From Pectobacterium sp. A5351 (GTDB lineage Bacteria > Pseudomonadota > Gammaproteobacteria > Enterobacterales > Enterobacteriaceae): a stretch of DNA of 64,000 bases. Shown here piece by piece: positions 43,257 through 57,148 of this stretch (its first letter is position 1; each line of letters begins with the position of its first letter). Where the stretch lies: contig NZ_CP116477.1 of assembly GCF_028335745.1 (NCBI RefSeq), positions 2,480,001 to 2,544,000 on the forward strand. The letters run 5' to 3'. The position numbers were made by a program, and so were the translations under genes. Below the pieces are notes generated by a model. It did no database searches, was not told the DNA's origin, and saw nothing but the letters and a program-made list of their open reading frames with translations.

Positions 43257-44042
43257 ATGTCCCGTAGTACGTGGTATCACAATATGAATGCGCTGAAGCG
43301 AGTGGACAGGCATGCCGGGCTGAAAGATAAAATCAGAGAGATTTACCACTATCACAAAGGGCGTTATGGCTACCGCAGGATCACACTCTCACTGAGAAAA
43401 CAGGGGTTGTTGGTAAACCATAAAACTGTGCAGAGACTGATGGCGGAGCTGTCACTCCGCTCTCTGATAAGGGTGAAGAAATATCGTGCCTGGAAAGGGG
43501 AAATGGGCAAGGCTGCGCCCAATATCCTGAGCCGGAACTTCAGTGCATCGAAAGCCAACGAAAAATGGGTCACGGATGTTACAGAGTTCTCGGTGCAGGG
43601 TAAAAAGCTGTACCTGTCGCCGGTTCTCGATCTGTTTAACCGGGAGATTATCTCCTACAGCCTGTCGGAAAGGCCGGTGATGGAGATGGTTAATACGATG
43701 CTGCACGATGCGTTCTCAGCGCTCGGACCGGAGGATACACCGCTGCTGCACACGGATCAGGGCTGGCAATACCGAATGGCAGGCTATCAGGCAAAGTTAA
43801 AGGCACAGGGTATGACGCAAAGCATGTCACGCAAGGGAAACTGCCTGGATAACGCGGTGATGGAGAACTTCTTCGGCACACTGAAATCGGAGTGTTTTTA
43901 CCTGAACAGGTTCAGCGATCTGAATGAACTGAGGAAGGCGATAGAGGACTATATCCATTACTATAACAACGAGCGGATCAGCCTGAAATTAAAAGGCCTG
44001 AGTCCGGTAGAATACCGAACCCGGGCCCTGATAGCCGCTTAA
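43257..44042 (+). CDS. IS3-family transposase OrfB, integrase catalytic domain
   Basis: 261 aa from the ATG at 43257, but probably made mainly as the OrfAB fusion. HTH-like HYHKGRYGYRRITLSLRKQG is followed by the rve core: D in KWVTDVTEFSV, D in LLHTDQGWQYR, E in VMENFFGTLKSE (DDE, 35-residue final spacing). C-terminal HYYNNERISLKLKGLSPVEY is the family ending. No frameshifts or stops. Confidence 0.94.
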   Translation: MSRSTWYHNMNALKRVDRHAGLKDKIREIYHYHKGRYGYRRITLSLRKQGLLVNHKTVQRLMAELSLRSLIRVKKYRAWKGEMGKAAPNILSRNFSASKANEKWVTDVTEFSVQGKKLYLSPVLDLFNREIISYSLSERPVMEMVNTMLHDAFSALGPEDTPLLHTDQGWQYRMAGYQAKLKAQGMTQSMSRKGNCLDNAVMENFFGTLKSECFYLNRFSDLNELRKAIEDYIHYYNNERISLKLKGLSPVEYRTRALIAA

Positions 44043-44105
44043 CATGAACTGTCCAACTTTATGGGGTCAGTCCATAAACGGGCGCTTTTTTCAGGTCATC
44101 AGCGA

Positions 44106-45452
<1,347 letters not shown>

Positions 45453-45504
45453 CTACGCGGCCGGTTTCAGAAAATACCTCAATAACCTTACCGCAACGCT
45501 TAGT

Positions 45505-46848
45505 TCAACGGTAGCGTTTTGTCGGGCTATTTTGATCCTGAGCGGCAAGCCAGGCGAGCTTTTCACCAATTTTGCCCTCAAGGCCGCGCGACGTCGGCGT
45601 GTAATAGTGCGTATCCGCCATTTCCTGTGGAAAGTAGATCTCGCCGGCCGCATAGGCATTGGATTCATTGTGTGCGTATCGATACTCTGCCCCGAGCCCC
45701 ATTTCTTTCATCAATCGGGTCGGCGCGTTACGCAAGTGTTCCGGAACATCATAGTCTGGCTTCTCGCGCGCATCCTGCATCGCCGCTTTAAACGCGCTAT
45801 ACACGGCGTTACTTTTAGGGGCACAGGCCAGATAAACAATCGCCTGGGCGATGGCGCGCTCCCCTTCTGCGGGGCCAACGCGGGTGAAGCAATCCCAGGC
45901 GGAGATAGCCACCTGCATCCCACGCGGGTCGGCGTTACCGACATCTTCCGATGCAATCGCCAACAGTCGTCGGGCAACATACAGCGGATCGCCACCGGCG
46001 GTGATGATTCTCGCGTACCAATAAAGCGCCGCATCCGGCGAGGAACCTCTTACCGATTTATGCAACGCCGAAATTAGGTCGTAATAACGGTCGCCTTTGT
46101 TATCAAAGCGAGCACTACGCTCACCAGCGATTTCGTTGAGGAGTGCCGGCGTTAGAACACGCATGCCCTGCACGTCGATTTCCGCCATGTCGGCCATCAT
46201 TTCCAGACTATTCAGCGCGCGTCTGGCATCGCCGTTGACCAATTCAGCCAGCATCCGTGCGGTGTCAGCAGGCAAGACGATATTCTGTCCGCCGTATCCT
46301 CGCTCGCTGTCGCTCATCGCCTGCTGCAAGACCTGCTCGATATCTTCCGCCGTCAGCGCTTTTAGCAAATAGACGCGGGCGCGAGATAACAAAGCGGAAT
46401 TGAGTTCGAAAGAAGGATTTTCCGTTGTCGCCCCAATGAAGGTGATCGTTCCGTCTTCAATATGTGGCAGAAACGCATCCTGCTGACTTTTGTTGAAGCG
46501 ATGGACTTCATCGACAAACAAAATAGTGCGACGCCCGGCATTGCGGTTTTGCCGGGCACGCTCAATCGCTTCACGAATCTCTTTAATCCCTGACGTCACG
46601 GCAGAAATGCGTTCTACATCAGCCTGCCCGTAATGCCCAATCAATTCTGCCAGCGTGGTTTTTCCCGTTCCTGGCGGCCCCCAGAGAATCATGGAGTGCA
46701 ATTGCCCTGCCTCGATTGCCCGTGGCAAAGGCTTACCCGCACCTAACAGGTGCTGTTGGCCAATATACTGCGCCAACGTCGCTGGCCGCATACGCGCGGC
46801 CAGGGGTTGGAATTCGTTGTGGGAAAAATCAAGGGACAGGTTGCTCAC
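45505..46848 (-). CDS. rarA: Replication-associated recombination protein A
   Basis: 447 aa from a GTG at 46848 with GAGG five bases upstream, matching the E. coli N terminus SNLSLDF. An AAA+ ATPase (WRNIP1/Mgs1 family) that acts at stalled forks. Walker [11 protein letters not shown], Walker [16 protein letters not shown], sensor 1 [12 protein letters not shown], arginine finger LLSRARVY. The C terminus ends with QNSPTKRYR. It lies 7 bases after lolA and is probably co-transcribed with it. Confidence 0.96.
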   Translation of the reverse strand: MSNLSLDFSHNEFQPLAARMRPATLAQYIGQQHLLGAGKPLPRAIEAGQLHSMILWGPPGTGKTTLAELIGHYGQADVERISAVTSGIKEIREAIERARQNRNAGRRTILFVDEVHRFNKSQQDAFLPHIEDGTITFIGATTENPSFELNSALLSRARVYLLKALTAEDIEQVLQQAMSDSERGYGGQNIVLPADTARMLAELVNGDARRALNSLEMMADMAEIDVQGMRVLTPALLNEIAGERSARFDNKGDRYYDLISALHKSVRGSSPDAALYWYARIITAGGDPLYVARRLLAIASEDVGNADPRGMQVAISAWDCFTRVGPAEGERAIAQAIVYLACAPKSNAVYSAFKAAMQDAREKPDYDVPEHLRNAPTRLMKEMGLGAEYRYAHNESNAYAAGEIYFPQEMADTHYYTPTSRGLEGKIGEKLAWLAAQDQNSPTKRYR

Positions 46849-46855
46849 TCTGGCC

Positions 46856-47467
46856 TCACTGACGCTGGTCATCCAGCGTGACGCCTTTCGGCGGTGTGAA
46901 CGTGAATTTCGCGGCATCAACAGCGGCATTTTGCTGGTTCTTCAGCACATAAGCGCTCCGCTGCCCATCCTGTTCCGTCGCGGTAAACTGCTTGATTGTG
47001 CCGTTGGTCGTCACATTAATCGCGAACTGTTTCAGATTGCCACTCGCGGATTTCGGCGTAAGCTCAAAATCATCGCCTTTCTGGCGCACATCGTATTTAC
47101 TCCAGTCGCTGGCATCGTTACGCGTAATCAGAATGAACGGCGTATTTCCTGTTGCATCCTTCAGCCAGGTTGCCGTGACTTGCTCCACAAACGGATTGTA
47201 GAACCAGAGCGTTTTTCCGTCAGAAATCAGCGTACTTTCATCAGGTGATGTGGTTTTCCAGTTAAATAAGTTAGGCCGCTTCAACCACAGTTCACCTTCC
47301 CCTTCCTGCACGGCTGCGCCGTCGGCACTGGTGACTTTCTGGCTAAAATTTGCATGGAAACTGTTTACTTTATTGAGGCGACCCTGCAAATCTTTTGCCG
47401 CGTCCGCATAGACAGCGGTTGAGGTCACACCGGCAATCAGGCAACTGATAGCTAACCACTTTTTCAT
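46856..47467 (-). CDS. lolA: Outer-membrane lipoprotein carrier LolA
   Basis: 203 aa from the ATG at 47467, chosen because AAAGGA lies 8 bases upstream. It has a Sec signal peptide ([20 protein letters not shown], cut before DAAKDL). LolA takes lipoproteins from LolCDE across the periplasm to LolB. Conserved blocks [40 protein letters not shown] and [10 protein letters not shown]. It forms a lolA-rarA unit downstream of ftsK on the same strand. Confidence 0.96.
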   Translation of the reverse strand: MKKWLAISCLIAGVTSTAVYADAAKDLQGRLNKVNSFHANFSQKVTSADGAAVQEGEGELWLKRPNLFNWKTTSPDESTLISDGKTLWFYNPFVEQVTATWLKDATGNTPFILITRNDASDWSKYDVRQKGDDFELTPKSASGNLKQFAINVTTNGTIKQFTATEQDGQRSAYVLKNQQNAAVDAAKFTFTPPKGVTLDDQRQ

Positions 47468-47529
47468 ACGCATAATCCTTTGAATTTCCTGATATAACAA
47501 CCTTCACATAATGAGGTCAGGTACCTTGC

Positions 47530-47631
47530 ACGAGACCAATGTGATTTGTGGATCGGTGTTATTTGTCGAACTACGTTATCTGTAGATCTATGTTATTTGT
47601 AGATCTATGTTATTTGTAGATCTATGTTATC
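47530..47631. repeat. 17-bp tandem repeat array between lolA and ftsK
   Basis: Six consecutive 17-bp units. The last three are almost identical (TGTAGATCTATGTTATT twice, then the same with a final C). The first three are degenerate (ending GTGATT, GTTATT, GTTATC). Each of the last three contains AGATCT. The gradient from degenerate to identical suggests recent local expansion. Confidence 0.92.
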
Positions 47632-47693
47632 TGAACCCACTCGGGCGGTGATAGGTGAATTATCTGCTTATCACCGCTTTTACGCTTCTTTGC

Positions 47694-47719
47694 ATAAGGG
47701 CTGCACGCGCAGCCCTTAT
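47694..47719 (-). terminator. Hairpin after ftsK
   Basis: ATAAGGGCTGC (47694-47704) and GCAGCCCTTAT (47709-47719) form a perfect 11-bp stem with a 4-base loop 30 bases past the ftsK stop. No clear T-run follows on the minus strand. A second 9-bp stem, GCGGTGATA/TATCACCGC, is at 47645-47677. Together they may slow or end ftsK transcripts. Confidence 0.6.
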
Positions 47720-47749
47720 AGTGGAGTGAGGTCAATCAATACAACGTGC

Positions 47750-50700
47750 TCATTCCATGGATGGCGGAGCCAATACCTCGCGATTGCCATTGTGCCCAGG
47801 GGAGCTGACGATGCCCTGCGCTTCCATTTGCTCAACGATTCGCGCGGCGCGGTTATAGCCGATTCGGAACTGGCGCTGTACACCGGAAATGGATGCACGG
47901 CGCTTATCGACCACAAACTCTACTGCCTGATCGAACAGAGGATCGAGTTCTTCATCGCCATCAAGGCCGAGGCTTCCACCTTCACCATCATCGCCACCAC
48001 TGACAATATTATCGATATATTGAGGACGCCCACGCGCTTTCCAGTCCTGAACGACGGCGTGAACCTCCTCGTCACGGACAAAAGCGCCATGAACACGGAC
48101 AGGTATCGAGGAGTTCGGGGCCATATACAGCATATCCCCCATCCCCAATAGCGACTCTGCGCCGCCTTGATCGAGGATAGTCCGTGAGTCAATTTTGCTG
48201 GACACAGTAAACGCGATACGCGTCGGAATATTTGCCTTGATCAATCCGGTGATCACATCAACGGAAGGACGCTGCGTCGCCAGTACCAGGTGAATACCCG
48301 CAGCACGGGCTTTTTGCGCCAGTCGGGCAATCAGTTCTTCAACTTTCTTGCCCACCGCCATCATCAGGTCAGCAAATTCATCGACCATCACCACAATATA
48401 CGGCAGTTTTTCCAGCACTGGCGGCGTCATGTCCATACTGTCACCCGGCTTCCAGAACGGATCGGGGATCGGGCGTCCCATCGCATTTGCCATCATCACC
48501 CGTTCGTTGTATCCCGCCAGATTACGCACGCCAAGCGCCGACATCATCTTATAGCGGCGTTCCATTTCACCGACACACCAGCGCAACGCATTTGCCGCAT
48601 CCTTCATATCGGTCACGACTTCCGTCAACAAATGTGGAATACCTTCGTACACCGAGAGCTCCAGCATTTTCGGGTCAATCATGATAAAGCGTACGTCTTC
48701 CGGCGTCGCTTTATACAACATACTGATGATCATGGCGTTGACGCCGACCGATTTACCCGACCCCGTCGTACCCGCAACCAGCAGGTGCGGCATTTTCGCT
48801 AAATCGGCAACGACAGGCTCGCCTGCAATATCTTTACCCAGCACAATCGACAGCGGTGATGGATTATCCCGGAACTGATCGCAGTCCAATACTTCGCGCA
48901 GATAAACCGTCTGACGATGCGCGTTCGGCAATTCCAGCCCGACATACGGTTTGCCCGGAATGACCTCAACAATACGCACCGCGACGACTGACAGAGAACG
49001 CGCCAAATCGCGCGACAGATTCGAGATACGCGCCGCTTTAACACCCGGCGCCAGATCCAATTCAAACCGCGTGATCACCGGGCCTGGAGAATGATCGACC
49101 ACATCTGCTTTTACCCGGAAATCAGCCAAACGCGCTTCGATCAGTCGCGCCGTCTGTTCCAACGCGAAATTATCAACAGGCGCTTCGCTGGCCGGTGGCG
49201 GAGTCAACAAATCCAACGTTGGCAGCGGCGTAGTTGGCTTCTGCAGCGGTTGTTCATTGCGCATCAGGAACGGGTGAATCAAGCCATCCATTGCCGGATG
49301 ATGCGTTGGTGCTGCCACAGTTTCCTGTTTCGCGACCTCAACAGGCGCTGGCGTTGGTTGCGCTGGCTGACCAAACGTCAACGGGTTACGCTCATCAGCG
49401 TCGTCGTTATCCTCACCAGCGTGCATCGGTGGAAGATCGGGTTCGGCACGATAAGACGGCTGTGTATACGTCGGCTCACTAAACGCAGGCGGCTCAGGTT
49501 CACGATTATTCTCCGCGCTAAACGGCGAGAATGAAAAAGCGTTATGCGATGCCACAGGCGTCGGCTGAACAGGTTCACTGACCGCAGGCGATGCTGTCGG
49601 AGCAGGCCTCTCCTCATCGTACTGTGGTGCATTAGCATCATAGCGGGACTGTTGCTGTGCAGCGAAATCCCTGGCGAGCTGCGCTTGCAGAAGCGCGTCT
49701 TCATCCTCTTCCTGTGACGGATATTCCTCACCGTAACGCTCGCGCTGCTGATTCAGGTACTCCTGCTGTAGCGCGACTTCCTGACGGGCAATCTCATCAG
49801 GTGTTTCTTCCTGATAGATGTCGTTCGTCAATTCCGTTTCCGCACTCTTATTCTGCGCCTGTAGCCTTGCTTGCTCTTCGGCCAGCCGCTGCGACGGCAG
49901 TTTGATTCCGTATGACGCCAATTCGCGACGAGTAGGAATACGCACCGGATTAGGGCGCGGCAGTTCCGGTCCAACGCCGCGTTTAATCTGCGGGTTGTCA
50001 TCCTCATCGGCGCTGAACGCCGGCATAAAGGTATTGTTCGCGTTGAAATCTGCATCACGTGTAGGCAATGGCGCTTCAGCAAAGGGCTGAACCACTGGTG
50101 CTGTTACGATCGGCGGTACGGCACTCTCTCCGTAACTATTCCCGTAAGGTGCATACGCACTGCTATGAAGTTCAGGCGACGTCGCAATCTCTGGCATCGC
50201 TGCTGGCGTTTCAGGGATTTCAAACGAATACAGCGGCGGATTCAGCGATGATGTCTTATCGATCGTTGATGGGGCAACAGGTGGCACAATAGCAGACGAT
50301 GCATCAGGCAACGCAGAATCAGACGCGGCCAGTTCAGGGAATGTTGACGCTTCTGCGGAGAAGCTCGCTGGTGTAGTGGTCGACGCATTTTCGGCTGAAG
50401 AGGATAGTGATGCTTCCATCTTATTGTCTGCCGCAATGTCGTTTGCTGCATCAGCCACAGAAGGCGCAGAAAACAGCACATCATCGTCATCGCGCGGTTG
50501 CGTTACCGCCTCGTCCGCCGCTTCATCGTGGCGCAAGTTAAGCACGTTGCGTTCATCTTCTTCACGGTCGTTTTCTTCGCGGTAGTCTTCATCGCGACGT
50601 GAACGGTTTGACATAAATGTCAGGCAGCCCAAGACACCGGCACCAATTTTTTCAGCGATCGTTAACCATGACCAACCGGTAAACAGCGTTAACCCAGCGC

Positions 50701-51214
50701 CCCACACGCACAGCAGAATCAACGTCGCGCCCATGCTGTTAAAACGCGGGATCATTGAGCTGCTCAACAGGCTTCCCAACACACCACCGGAAGCAAAATA
50801 GTAGAGATCGTCAATATTCAACGCAGCCAGACCACACGAGGTCAGGATCAGCGCCAATGTCCCAATCAGGCGAAGTGAAAAGGTAAAGTAGTCGATAGAC
50901 TGGTGGTTATCACGCTGGCGGAAAGCAGCCCAGCACAGGGATAACATAATCGGCGGAATGGCATAGGCCAGCACACCAAAAATAAAGAACAGCGTATCCG
51001 CCAGCCATGCGCCTGCTACACCACCAAGGTTGTGAATCGGTTCGTGCCATGCCGTCTGTGACCAACTGGGATCGGAGGGGCTGAAACTGAGTAGTGCGAC
51101 ACTGAGATAAACCGCCAAAAGTGCCACAACGATTAAAATCGCTTCAAGCAAGCGACGTGTTCCACTGAGTTTTTTCAGGGTAACGTCTTTATCTTCTGTA
51201 TATTCCTGGCTCAA
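47750..51214 (-). CDS. ftsK: DNA translocase FtsK
   Basis: 1154 aa. It anchors at the division septum and pumps chromosome ends toward dif, activating XerCD. The N terminus (about 20-205) has four to five membrane segments. A long Pro/Gln/Glu-rich linker (about 210-640) follows. The motor domain comes next, with Walker A GTTGSGKS near residue 815 and [12 protein letters not shown] as Walker B. The C-terminal gamma winged helix ([20 protein letters not shown]) reads KOPS sequences. The linker is shorter than in E. coli (protein about 1329 aa there), a normal variation. The lrp gene lies upstream on the same strand. Confidence 0.96.
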   Translation of the reverse strand: MSQEYTEDKDVTLKKLSGTRRLLEAILIVVALLAVYLSVALLSFSPSDPSWSQTAWHEPIHNLGGVAGAWLADTLFFIFGVLAYAIPPIMLSLCWAAFRQRDNHQSIDYFTFSLRLIGTLALILTSCGLAALNIDDLYYFASGGVLGSLLSSSMIPRFNSMGATLILLCVWGAGLTLFTGWSWLTIAEKIGAGVLGCLTFMSNRSRRDEDYREENDREEDERNVLNLRHDEAADEAVTQPRDDDDVLFSAPSVADAANDIAADNKMEASLSSSAENASTTTPASFSAEASTFPELAASDSALPDASSAIVPPVAPSTIDKTSSLNPPLYSFEIPETPAAMPEIATSPELHSSAYAPYGNSYGESAVPPIVTAPVVQPFAEAPLPTRDADFNANNTFMPAFSADEDDNPQIKRGVGPELPRPNPVRIPTRRELASYGIKLPSQRLAEEQARLQAQNKSAETELTNDIYQEETPDEIARQEVALQQEYLNQQRERYGEEYPSQEEDEDALLQAQLARDFAAQQQSRYDANAPQYDEERPAPTASPAVSEPVQPTPVASHNAFSFSPFSAENNREPEPPAFSEPTYTQPSYRAEPDLPPMHAGEDNDDADERNPLTFGQPAQPTPAPVEVAKQETVAAPTHHPAMDGLIHPFLMRNEQPLQKPTTPLPTLDLLTPPPASEAPVDNFALEQTARLIEARLADFRVKADVVDHSPGPVITRFELDLAPGVKAARISNLSRDLARSLSVVAVRIVEVIPGKPYVGLELPNAHRQTVYLREVLDCDQFRDNPSPLSIVLGKDIAGEPVVADLAKMPHLLVAGTTGSGKSVGVNAMIISMLYKATPEDVRFIMIDPKMLELSVYEGIPHLLTEVVTDMKDAANALRWCVGEMERRYKMMSALGVRNLAGYNERVMMANAMGRPIPDPFWKPGDSMDMTPPVLEKLPYIVVMVDEFADLMMAVGKKVEELIARLAQKARAAGIHLVLATQRPSVDVITGLIKANIPTRIAFTVSSKIDSRTILDQGGAESLLGMGDMLYMAPNSSIPVRVHGAFVRDEEVHAVVQDWKARGRPQYIDNIVSGGDDGEGGSLGLDGDEELDPLFDQAVEFVVDKRRASISGVQRQFRIGYNRAARIVEQMEAQGIVSSPGHNGNREVLAPPSME

Positions 51215-51248
51215 GAGTCTCTCCAGGGGCCTGTAAGGTTTATGACAA

Positions 51249-51270
51249 AGCGCCGAGAAAACCCGGCGCT
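51249..51270 (-). terminator. lrp terminator
   Basis: AGCGCCG (51249-51255) and CGGCGCT (51264-51270) form a 7-bp stem followed on the minus strand by TTTGTC. It lies between lrp and ftsK. Confidence 0.75.
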
Positions 51271-51328
51271 GGGACTGTATAAATTCACAGGAGTGTAGCT
51301 GAATTTATCGGGTTTTGCACCCACACGT

Positions 51329-51823
51329 TTATCGCGTCTTAATAACCAGACGGTTGCTTTGCTTCACTTCTTCCATCACCACATAAGTACGGGTGTCGTT
51401 TACGCCCGGCAAACGCAGCAGCGTTTCACCCAGGAGCTTACGGTAAGCAGACATATCCGGCACGCGCGTTTTCAACAGGTAGTCAAAATCACCAGAAACC
51501 AGATGACATTCCTGAATTTCTTCCAGCTTCTGCACCGCAGCATTAAACTGTTCAAACACATCAGGCGCGCCGCGGTTTAGCGTTATTTCAACAAAAACCA
51601 GCAGTGACGCATCCAGATAATGCGGGTTTAGCAGCGCTGTGTAGCCGTTAATGAACCCCTGTCTTTCCAGACGACGCACGCGTTCCAGACAAGGTGTTGG
51701 CGACAGCCCAACACGTTTGGACAGCTCGACATTGGAAATACGCCCATCTTTTTGCAATTCGTTCAGGATGTTACGATCAATACGATCGAGATCTTTTCCT
51801 GGCCGTTTTTTAGTGTCTACCAT
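51329..51823 (-). CDS. lrp: Leucine-responsive regulatory protein
   Basis: 164 aa, the E. coli length. A global regulator of amino acid metabolism and pili. The N-terminal HTH (RNILNELQKDGRISNVELSK, RVGLSPTPCLERVRRLE) is followed by the RAM domain that binds leucine (ECHLVSGDFDYLLKTRVPDM). Divergent from trxB with a 585-base gap, as in E. coli. Confidence 0.98.
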   Translation of the reverse strand: MVDTKKRPGKDLDRIDRNILNELQKDGRISNVELSKRVGLSPTPCLERVRRLERQGFINGYTALLNPHYLDASLLVFVEITLNRGAPDVFEQFNAAVQKLEEIQECHLVSGDFDYLLKTRVPDMSAYRKLLGETLLRLPGVNDTRTYVVMEEVKQSNRLVIKTR

Positions 51824-53371
<1,548 letters not shown>

Positions 53372-53382
53372 TTCGCTGTTAA

Positions 53383-53411
53383 GAACGGGGCGGCGACAGC
53401 CGTTCCGTTTT
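53383..53411 (+). terminator. trxB terminator
   Basis: GAACGG (53383-53388) and CCGTTC (53400-53405) with extra GC pairing in the loop, followed by CGTTTTC, 12 bases after the stop. Confidence 0.6.
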
Positions 53412-53608
53412 CTTCCCTCTGCTTTACCTCACGCAACACAAAAATTGATCGTCTCACCCATTTCCCCTCTCCTTTTCGTTTGCAGCGCGTCCTCGTCGCG
53501 GTAACATGGCATCATTCTGCCTGATAGAAGATAATTTTGTTAACTAACAGTTACATAAGAGTTATTTTCTGTTAAGTCCATTTCTGCAATATAACGAACT
53601 GGTGCCTG

Positions 53609-55375
53609 ATGAAAAAAACCAGACAGCAAGAACTGACCGCCTGGCTGAAACAGCAGAGTAAGCTGGCGCAACGTTGGCTACGGATTTCACTGCTGCTTGG
53701 ATTCCTGAGCGGCGCGTTAATCGTGGCACAAGCCTGGCTATTAGCTACGCTGCTTCATGCCCTGATCATTGAGCATGCCCCCCGAGAATCCCTGCTCTCC
53801 CCGTTTTTTCTACTAATCGCGACCTTCATTCTGCGTGCGCTCAACAGTGTGTTACGCGAGCACGTCGGTTTTCTGTGCGGACAAGCGGTTCGACAGCAAA
53901 TTCGTAAGCTGGTACTGGACCGATTGCAACAGCTTGGTCCTGCCTGGGTACAGGGCAAACCCGCCGGTAGTTGGGCAACGATGATTCTTGAGCAGGTTGA
54001 TGATATGCAGGATTATTACGCCCGCTACCTGCCACAAATGTATCTTGCCGCGCTGATTCCGTTACTTATCTTAATCACGATCTTCCCGCTCAACTGGGCT
54101 GCTGGCTTGATTCTGTTTTTGACTGCCCCGCTCATCCCGCTTTTTATGGCGCTGGTCGGCATGGGCGCGGCGGATGCCAACCGACGCAATTTTCTGGCGC
54201 TGGCACGCCTGAGCGGACATTTCCTCGATCGCCTGCGCGGAATGGAGACGCTACGCCTGTTTCATCGTGGCCAGGCTGAAACCGAACAAATCCGCCACGC
54301 TTCCGAAGATTTCCGTAGCCGCACGATGGAAGTGCTGCGCATGGCGTTTCTTTCCTCGGGCGTACTGGAGTTTTTTGCCTCCATTTCGATCGCCGTTGTC
54401 GCCGTCTATTTCGGTTTCTCTTATCTTGGGGAACTGGACTTCGGCCATTACGGAATGGGGGTAACGCTCTTTGCTGGTTTTCTCGTGCTAATTCTGGCAC
54501 CGGAGTTTTTTCAGCCCCTACGCGATCTGGGCACCTTCTATCATGCCAAAGCCCAAGCTATCGGCGCAGCAGAATCACTGGTGACCTTTTTAGCCGAGGA
54601 AGGAGAAACGGTGGGCTTTGGCACCCAAGTATTCAGCAGCAATACTGCCATTGCCATTCGGGCGGAAGAGCTGGTTGTCCTCGCGCCGAATGGCACACCG
54701 CTAACTCAACCGTTGACGTTCGATATTCACGCAGGCGAGCGTATCGCGCTAGTCGGCCTCAGCGGCGCAGGAAAAAGTTCGCTGCTTAATGCGCTGCTGG
54801 GGTTCCTGCCCTATCGCGGATCACTGACCGTTAACAGTCAGGCTTTAAACACGCTAACCCCTGAATCATGGCGTAAACAACTGAGCTGGGTTGGGCAAAA
54901 TCCCCATTTACCGGAGCAAACGCTGCGCAGCAATATTCTGCTGGGCAACCCGCGGGCCAGTATTGTGGAGTTACAGCAGGCGATTGAGCGTGCCTATGTG
55001 CAGGAGTTTTTACCACAGCTTCCACAAGGGCTGGAAACCACGATCGGTGACAGCGCGGCGCGCTTATCCGTCGGGCAGGCACAGCGCGTCGCCGTTGCCC
55101 GCGCGCTGATCCATCCTTGCCACTTATTGCTGTTGGATGAACCTTCAGCCAGTCTCGATGCCCATAGCGAAGAGCTGGTCATGACGGCGTTGAACGAAGC
55201 CGCACGCCACCAGACCACACTGCTGGTCACGCACCAGCTCACGGATATCACCGAGTATGACGCGATTTGGGTCATGGACAGCGGTCAGTTAGTCCAACGG
55301 GGTAATTATCAAACACTCCGCGCCGAAGCTGGCCCCTTCGCGGCGCTGCTGGCACAACGACAGGAGGCGCTGTAA
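53609..55375 (+). CDS. cydD: Cysteine/glutathione ABC exporter subunit CydD
   Basis: 588 aa. With CydC it forms an inner-membrane exporter of cysteine and glutathione needed for cytochrome bd assembly. The membrane domain (about 20-330, six segments) is followed by an ABC ATPase: Walker A GLSGAGKSS, signature LSVGQAQRVAVARAL and Walker B LLLLDEPSASLDAHS. The stop overlaps the cydC start by one base, so translation is coupled. Confidence 0.96.
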   Translation: MKKTRQQELTAWLKQQSKLAQRWLRISLLLGFLSGALIVAQAWLLATLLHALIIEHAPRESLLSPFFLLIATFILRALNSVLREHVGFLCGQAVRQQIRKLVLDRLQQLGPAWVQGKPAGSWATMILEQVDDMQDYYARYLPQMYLAALIPLLILITIFPLNWAAGLILFLTAPLIPLFMALVGMGAADANRRNFLALARLSGHFLDRLRGMETLRLFHRGQAETEQIRHASEDFRSRTMEVLRMAFLSSGVLEFFASISIAVVAVYFGFSYLGELDFGHYGMGVTLFAGFLVLILAPEFFQPLRDLGTFYHAKAQAIGAAESLVTFLAEEGETVGFGTQVFSSNTAIAIRAEELVVLAPNGTPLTQPLTFDIHAGERIALVGLSGAGKSSLLNALLGFLPYRGSLTVNSQALNTLTPESWRKQLSWVGQNPHLPEQTLRSNILLGNPRASIVELQQAIERAYVQEFLPQLPQGLETTIGDSAARLSVGQAQRVAVARALIHPCHLLLLDEPSASLDAHSEELVMTALNEAARHQTTLLVTHQLTDITEYDAIWVMDSGQLVQRGNYQTLRAEAGPFAALLAQRQEAL

Positions 55376-57114
55376 TGGCTCAGAGAAAAACGATGCAAGT
55401 ATTAAAACCGTTTCTGGCACTCTACCGCCAACACATCTGGCGCTTAAGCCTGGGCATTGTGCTGGCTATCGCTACGCTACTTGCCAGCATCGGCCTGCTC
55501 GCGCTATCCGGCTGGTTTCTGGCGGGTGCTGCACTGGCAGGCATTGTTGGGCTACTCACCTTTAACTATATGCTGCCAGCCGCCGGCGTGCGGGGTGCGG
55601 CGATTGCACGTACGGCCGGGCGCTATGGCGAACGAGTCGTCAGTCACGACGCCACCTTTCGCGTTCTGCTGCGCTTACGTGTTTTCACCTTTTCACGTAT
55701 TTTGCCGCTCTCTCCGGGTGGGCTGGCGCAATTTCGTCAGGCTGAACTGCTCAATCGGCTTGTGGCGGACGTGGATACGCTCGACCATCTCTATCTTCGC
55801 GTGATTTCCCCCATCGTCAGCGCATTCGCCGTCATTCTTATCGTCTGTTACGGTCTGAGCTTCATTGATGCCTCATTGGCGTTAACGCTTGGTGCCATCA
55901 TGCTGGTGCTGTTGTTATGTCTGCCAATTCTGTTTTATCGGGCAGGAAACAGTATCGGGCAGGATTTGACCGCGCGGCGGGCACAATACCGCCTCCAACT
56001 GACGACCTGGCTGCAAGGTCAGGCGGAGCTAACCGTCTTCGGCGCACTCGAACGCGTTCGTCAGCAGTTGGCGCTGGTGGAAATTAACTGGCTGCGTCGT
56101 CAACGCCAGCAAGCCAATCTTACCGGCCTGTCTCAGGCGGCGATGATTCTGTGCAGTGGGCTGACCGTTACCCTGATTCTGTGGCTGGCAGCAGATGGCG
56201 TTGGTGGTAATCCACAGCCCGGCGCGTTGATTGCCCTGTTCGTGTTTGCCTCGCTTGCCGCCTTCGAGGCGCTGGCTCCCGTCACGGTGGCTTTTCAGCA
56301 TATGGGACAAGTGATTGCCTCCGCGGCTCGGGTCGATCAAATCATTCGTCAGCCCGTTGACGTCACGTTCCCGGAGCATGGGCCAGAAACCTCGCGTGAG
56401 GCGTCGCTAGACATCTCACATGTCGGTTTCACGTATCCCGGTCAACCCCAGTCCGTGCTACAGAATATTACCCTTTCCATTCAACCGGGCGAGCATCTGG
56501 CACTGCTGGGGCGTACCGGATGCGGGAAATCGACGCTATTACAATTGCTGACTCGGGCATGGAATTGTGAATACGGAGACATTACGCTGAATGGTCATCC
56601 CCTTGCCGATTGGCGGGAAGCCGATCTCCGTGCAATGATGAGCGTCGTACCACAACGCGTACATATTTTTAGCGCAACGCTGCGCGACAACCTGCTACTG
56701 GCCACCCCCACTGCGCGGGACGAAAAGCTGGCAGAGATATTACAGCAGGTTGGATTAGAAAAACTGTTGGAAAATGAAGGGCTGAATGCCTGGCTGGGAG
56801 AAGGCGGTCGCCAGCTCTCCGGCGGCGAACAGCGCCGTATCGCATTAGCACGCGCTTTATTGCACGACGCACCGCTCGTGCTATTGGATGAGCCTACTGA
56901 AGGATTGGATGCAGAAACCGAAAAACGTATTCTGCAACTGCTCCGCCAGCACTGTGCTGATAAGACGCTGATCGTCATCACTCACCGGTTATACGGCTTA
57001 GAATCAATGGATCGCATCTGTATTCTGGACGACGGCAAAGTGATCGAGCAGGGTAGCCATCAGATGTTAATGGCAGAAAAAGGGCGTTATTGGCAATTCC
57101 GCCAACACGTTTGA
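55375..57114 (+). CDS. cydC: Cysteine/glutathione ABC exporter subunit CydC
   Basis: 579 aa. Same layout as CydD: six membrane segments then an ATPase with Walker [10 protein letters not shown], signature [15 protein letters not shown], Walker [16 protein letters not shown] and H-loop VITHR. The CydDC heterodimer exports thiols to the periplasm and binds heme. aat starts 34 bases downstream. Confidence 0.96.
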   Translation: MAQRKTMQVLKPFLALYRQHIWRLSLGIVLAIATLLASIGLLALSGWFLAGAALAGIVGLLTFNYMLPAAGVRGAAIARTAGRYGERVVSHDATFRVLLRLRVFTFSRILPLSPGGLAQFRQAELLNRLVADVDTLDHLYLRVISPIVSAFAVILIVCYGLSFIDASLALTLGAIMLVLLLCLPILFYRAGNSIGQDLTARRAQYRLQLTTWLQGQAELTVFGALERVRQQLALVEINWLRRQRQQANLTGLSQAAMILCSGLTVTLILWLAADGVGGNPQPGALIALFVFASLAAFEALAPVTVAFQHMGQVIASAARVDQIIRQPVDVTFPEHGPETSREASLDISHVGFTYPGQPQSVLQNITLSIQPGEHLALLGRTGCGKSTLLQLLTRAWNCEYGDITLNGHPLADWREADLRAMMSVVPQRVHIFSATLRDNLLLATPTARDEKLAEILQQVGLEKLLENEGLNAWLGEGGRQLSGGEQRRIALARALLHDAPLVLLDEPTEGLDAETEKRILQLLRQHCADKTLIVITHRLYGLESMDRICILDDGKVIEQGSHQMLMAEKGRYWQFRQHV

Positions 57115-57148
57115 GGCAAACTCAGTTGAAACACAACGTTTGAAAAAT

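Larger units (their letters stand above)
42628..44074 (+). mobile_element. IS3-family insertion sequence, IS150 group, intact
   Basis: 1447 bp. The imperfect terminal inverted repeats start TGGACTGCACCCC on the left and TGGACTGACCCC on the right (read inward), both followed by an AAGTTGGACA-like block. TAA occurs immediately on both sides (42625-42627 and 44075-44077), a 3-bp target duplication typical of the group. It contains orfA and orfB joined by an A6G frameshift signal. Both frames are uninterrupted, so the element should be functional and recent. The target was the loop of a transcription terminator. Confidence 0.95.

Noticed and set aside
47530..47631. Tandem array read as a CRISPR
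   Set aside because: The 17-bp units are directly adjacent with no spacers, and no cas genes are present.
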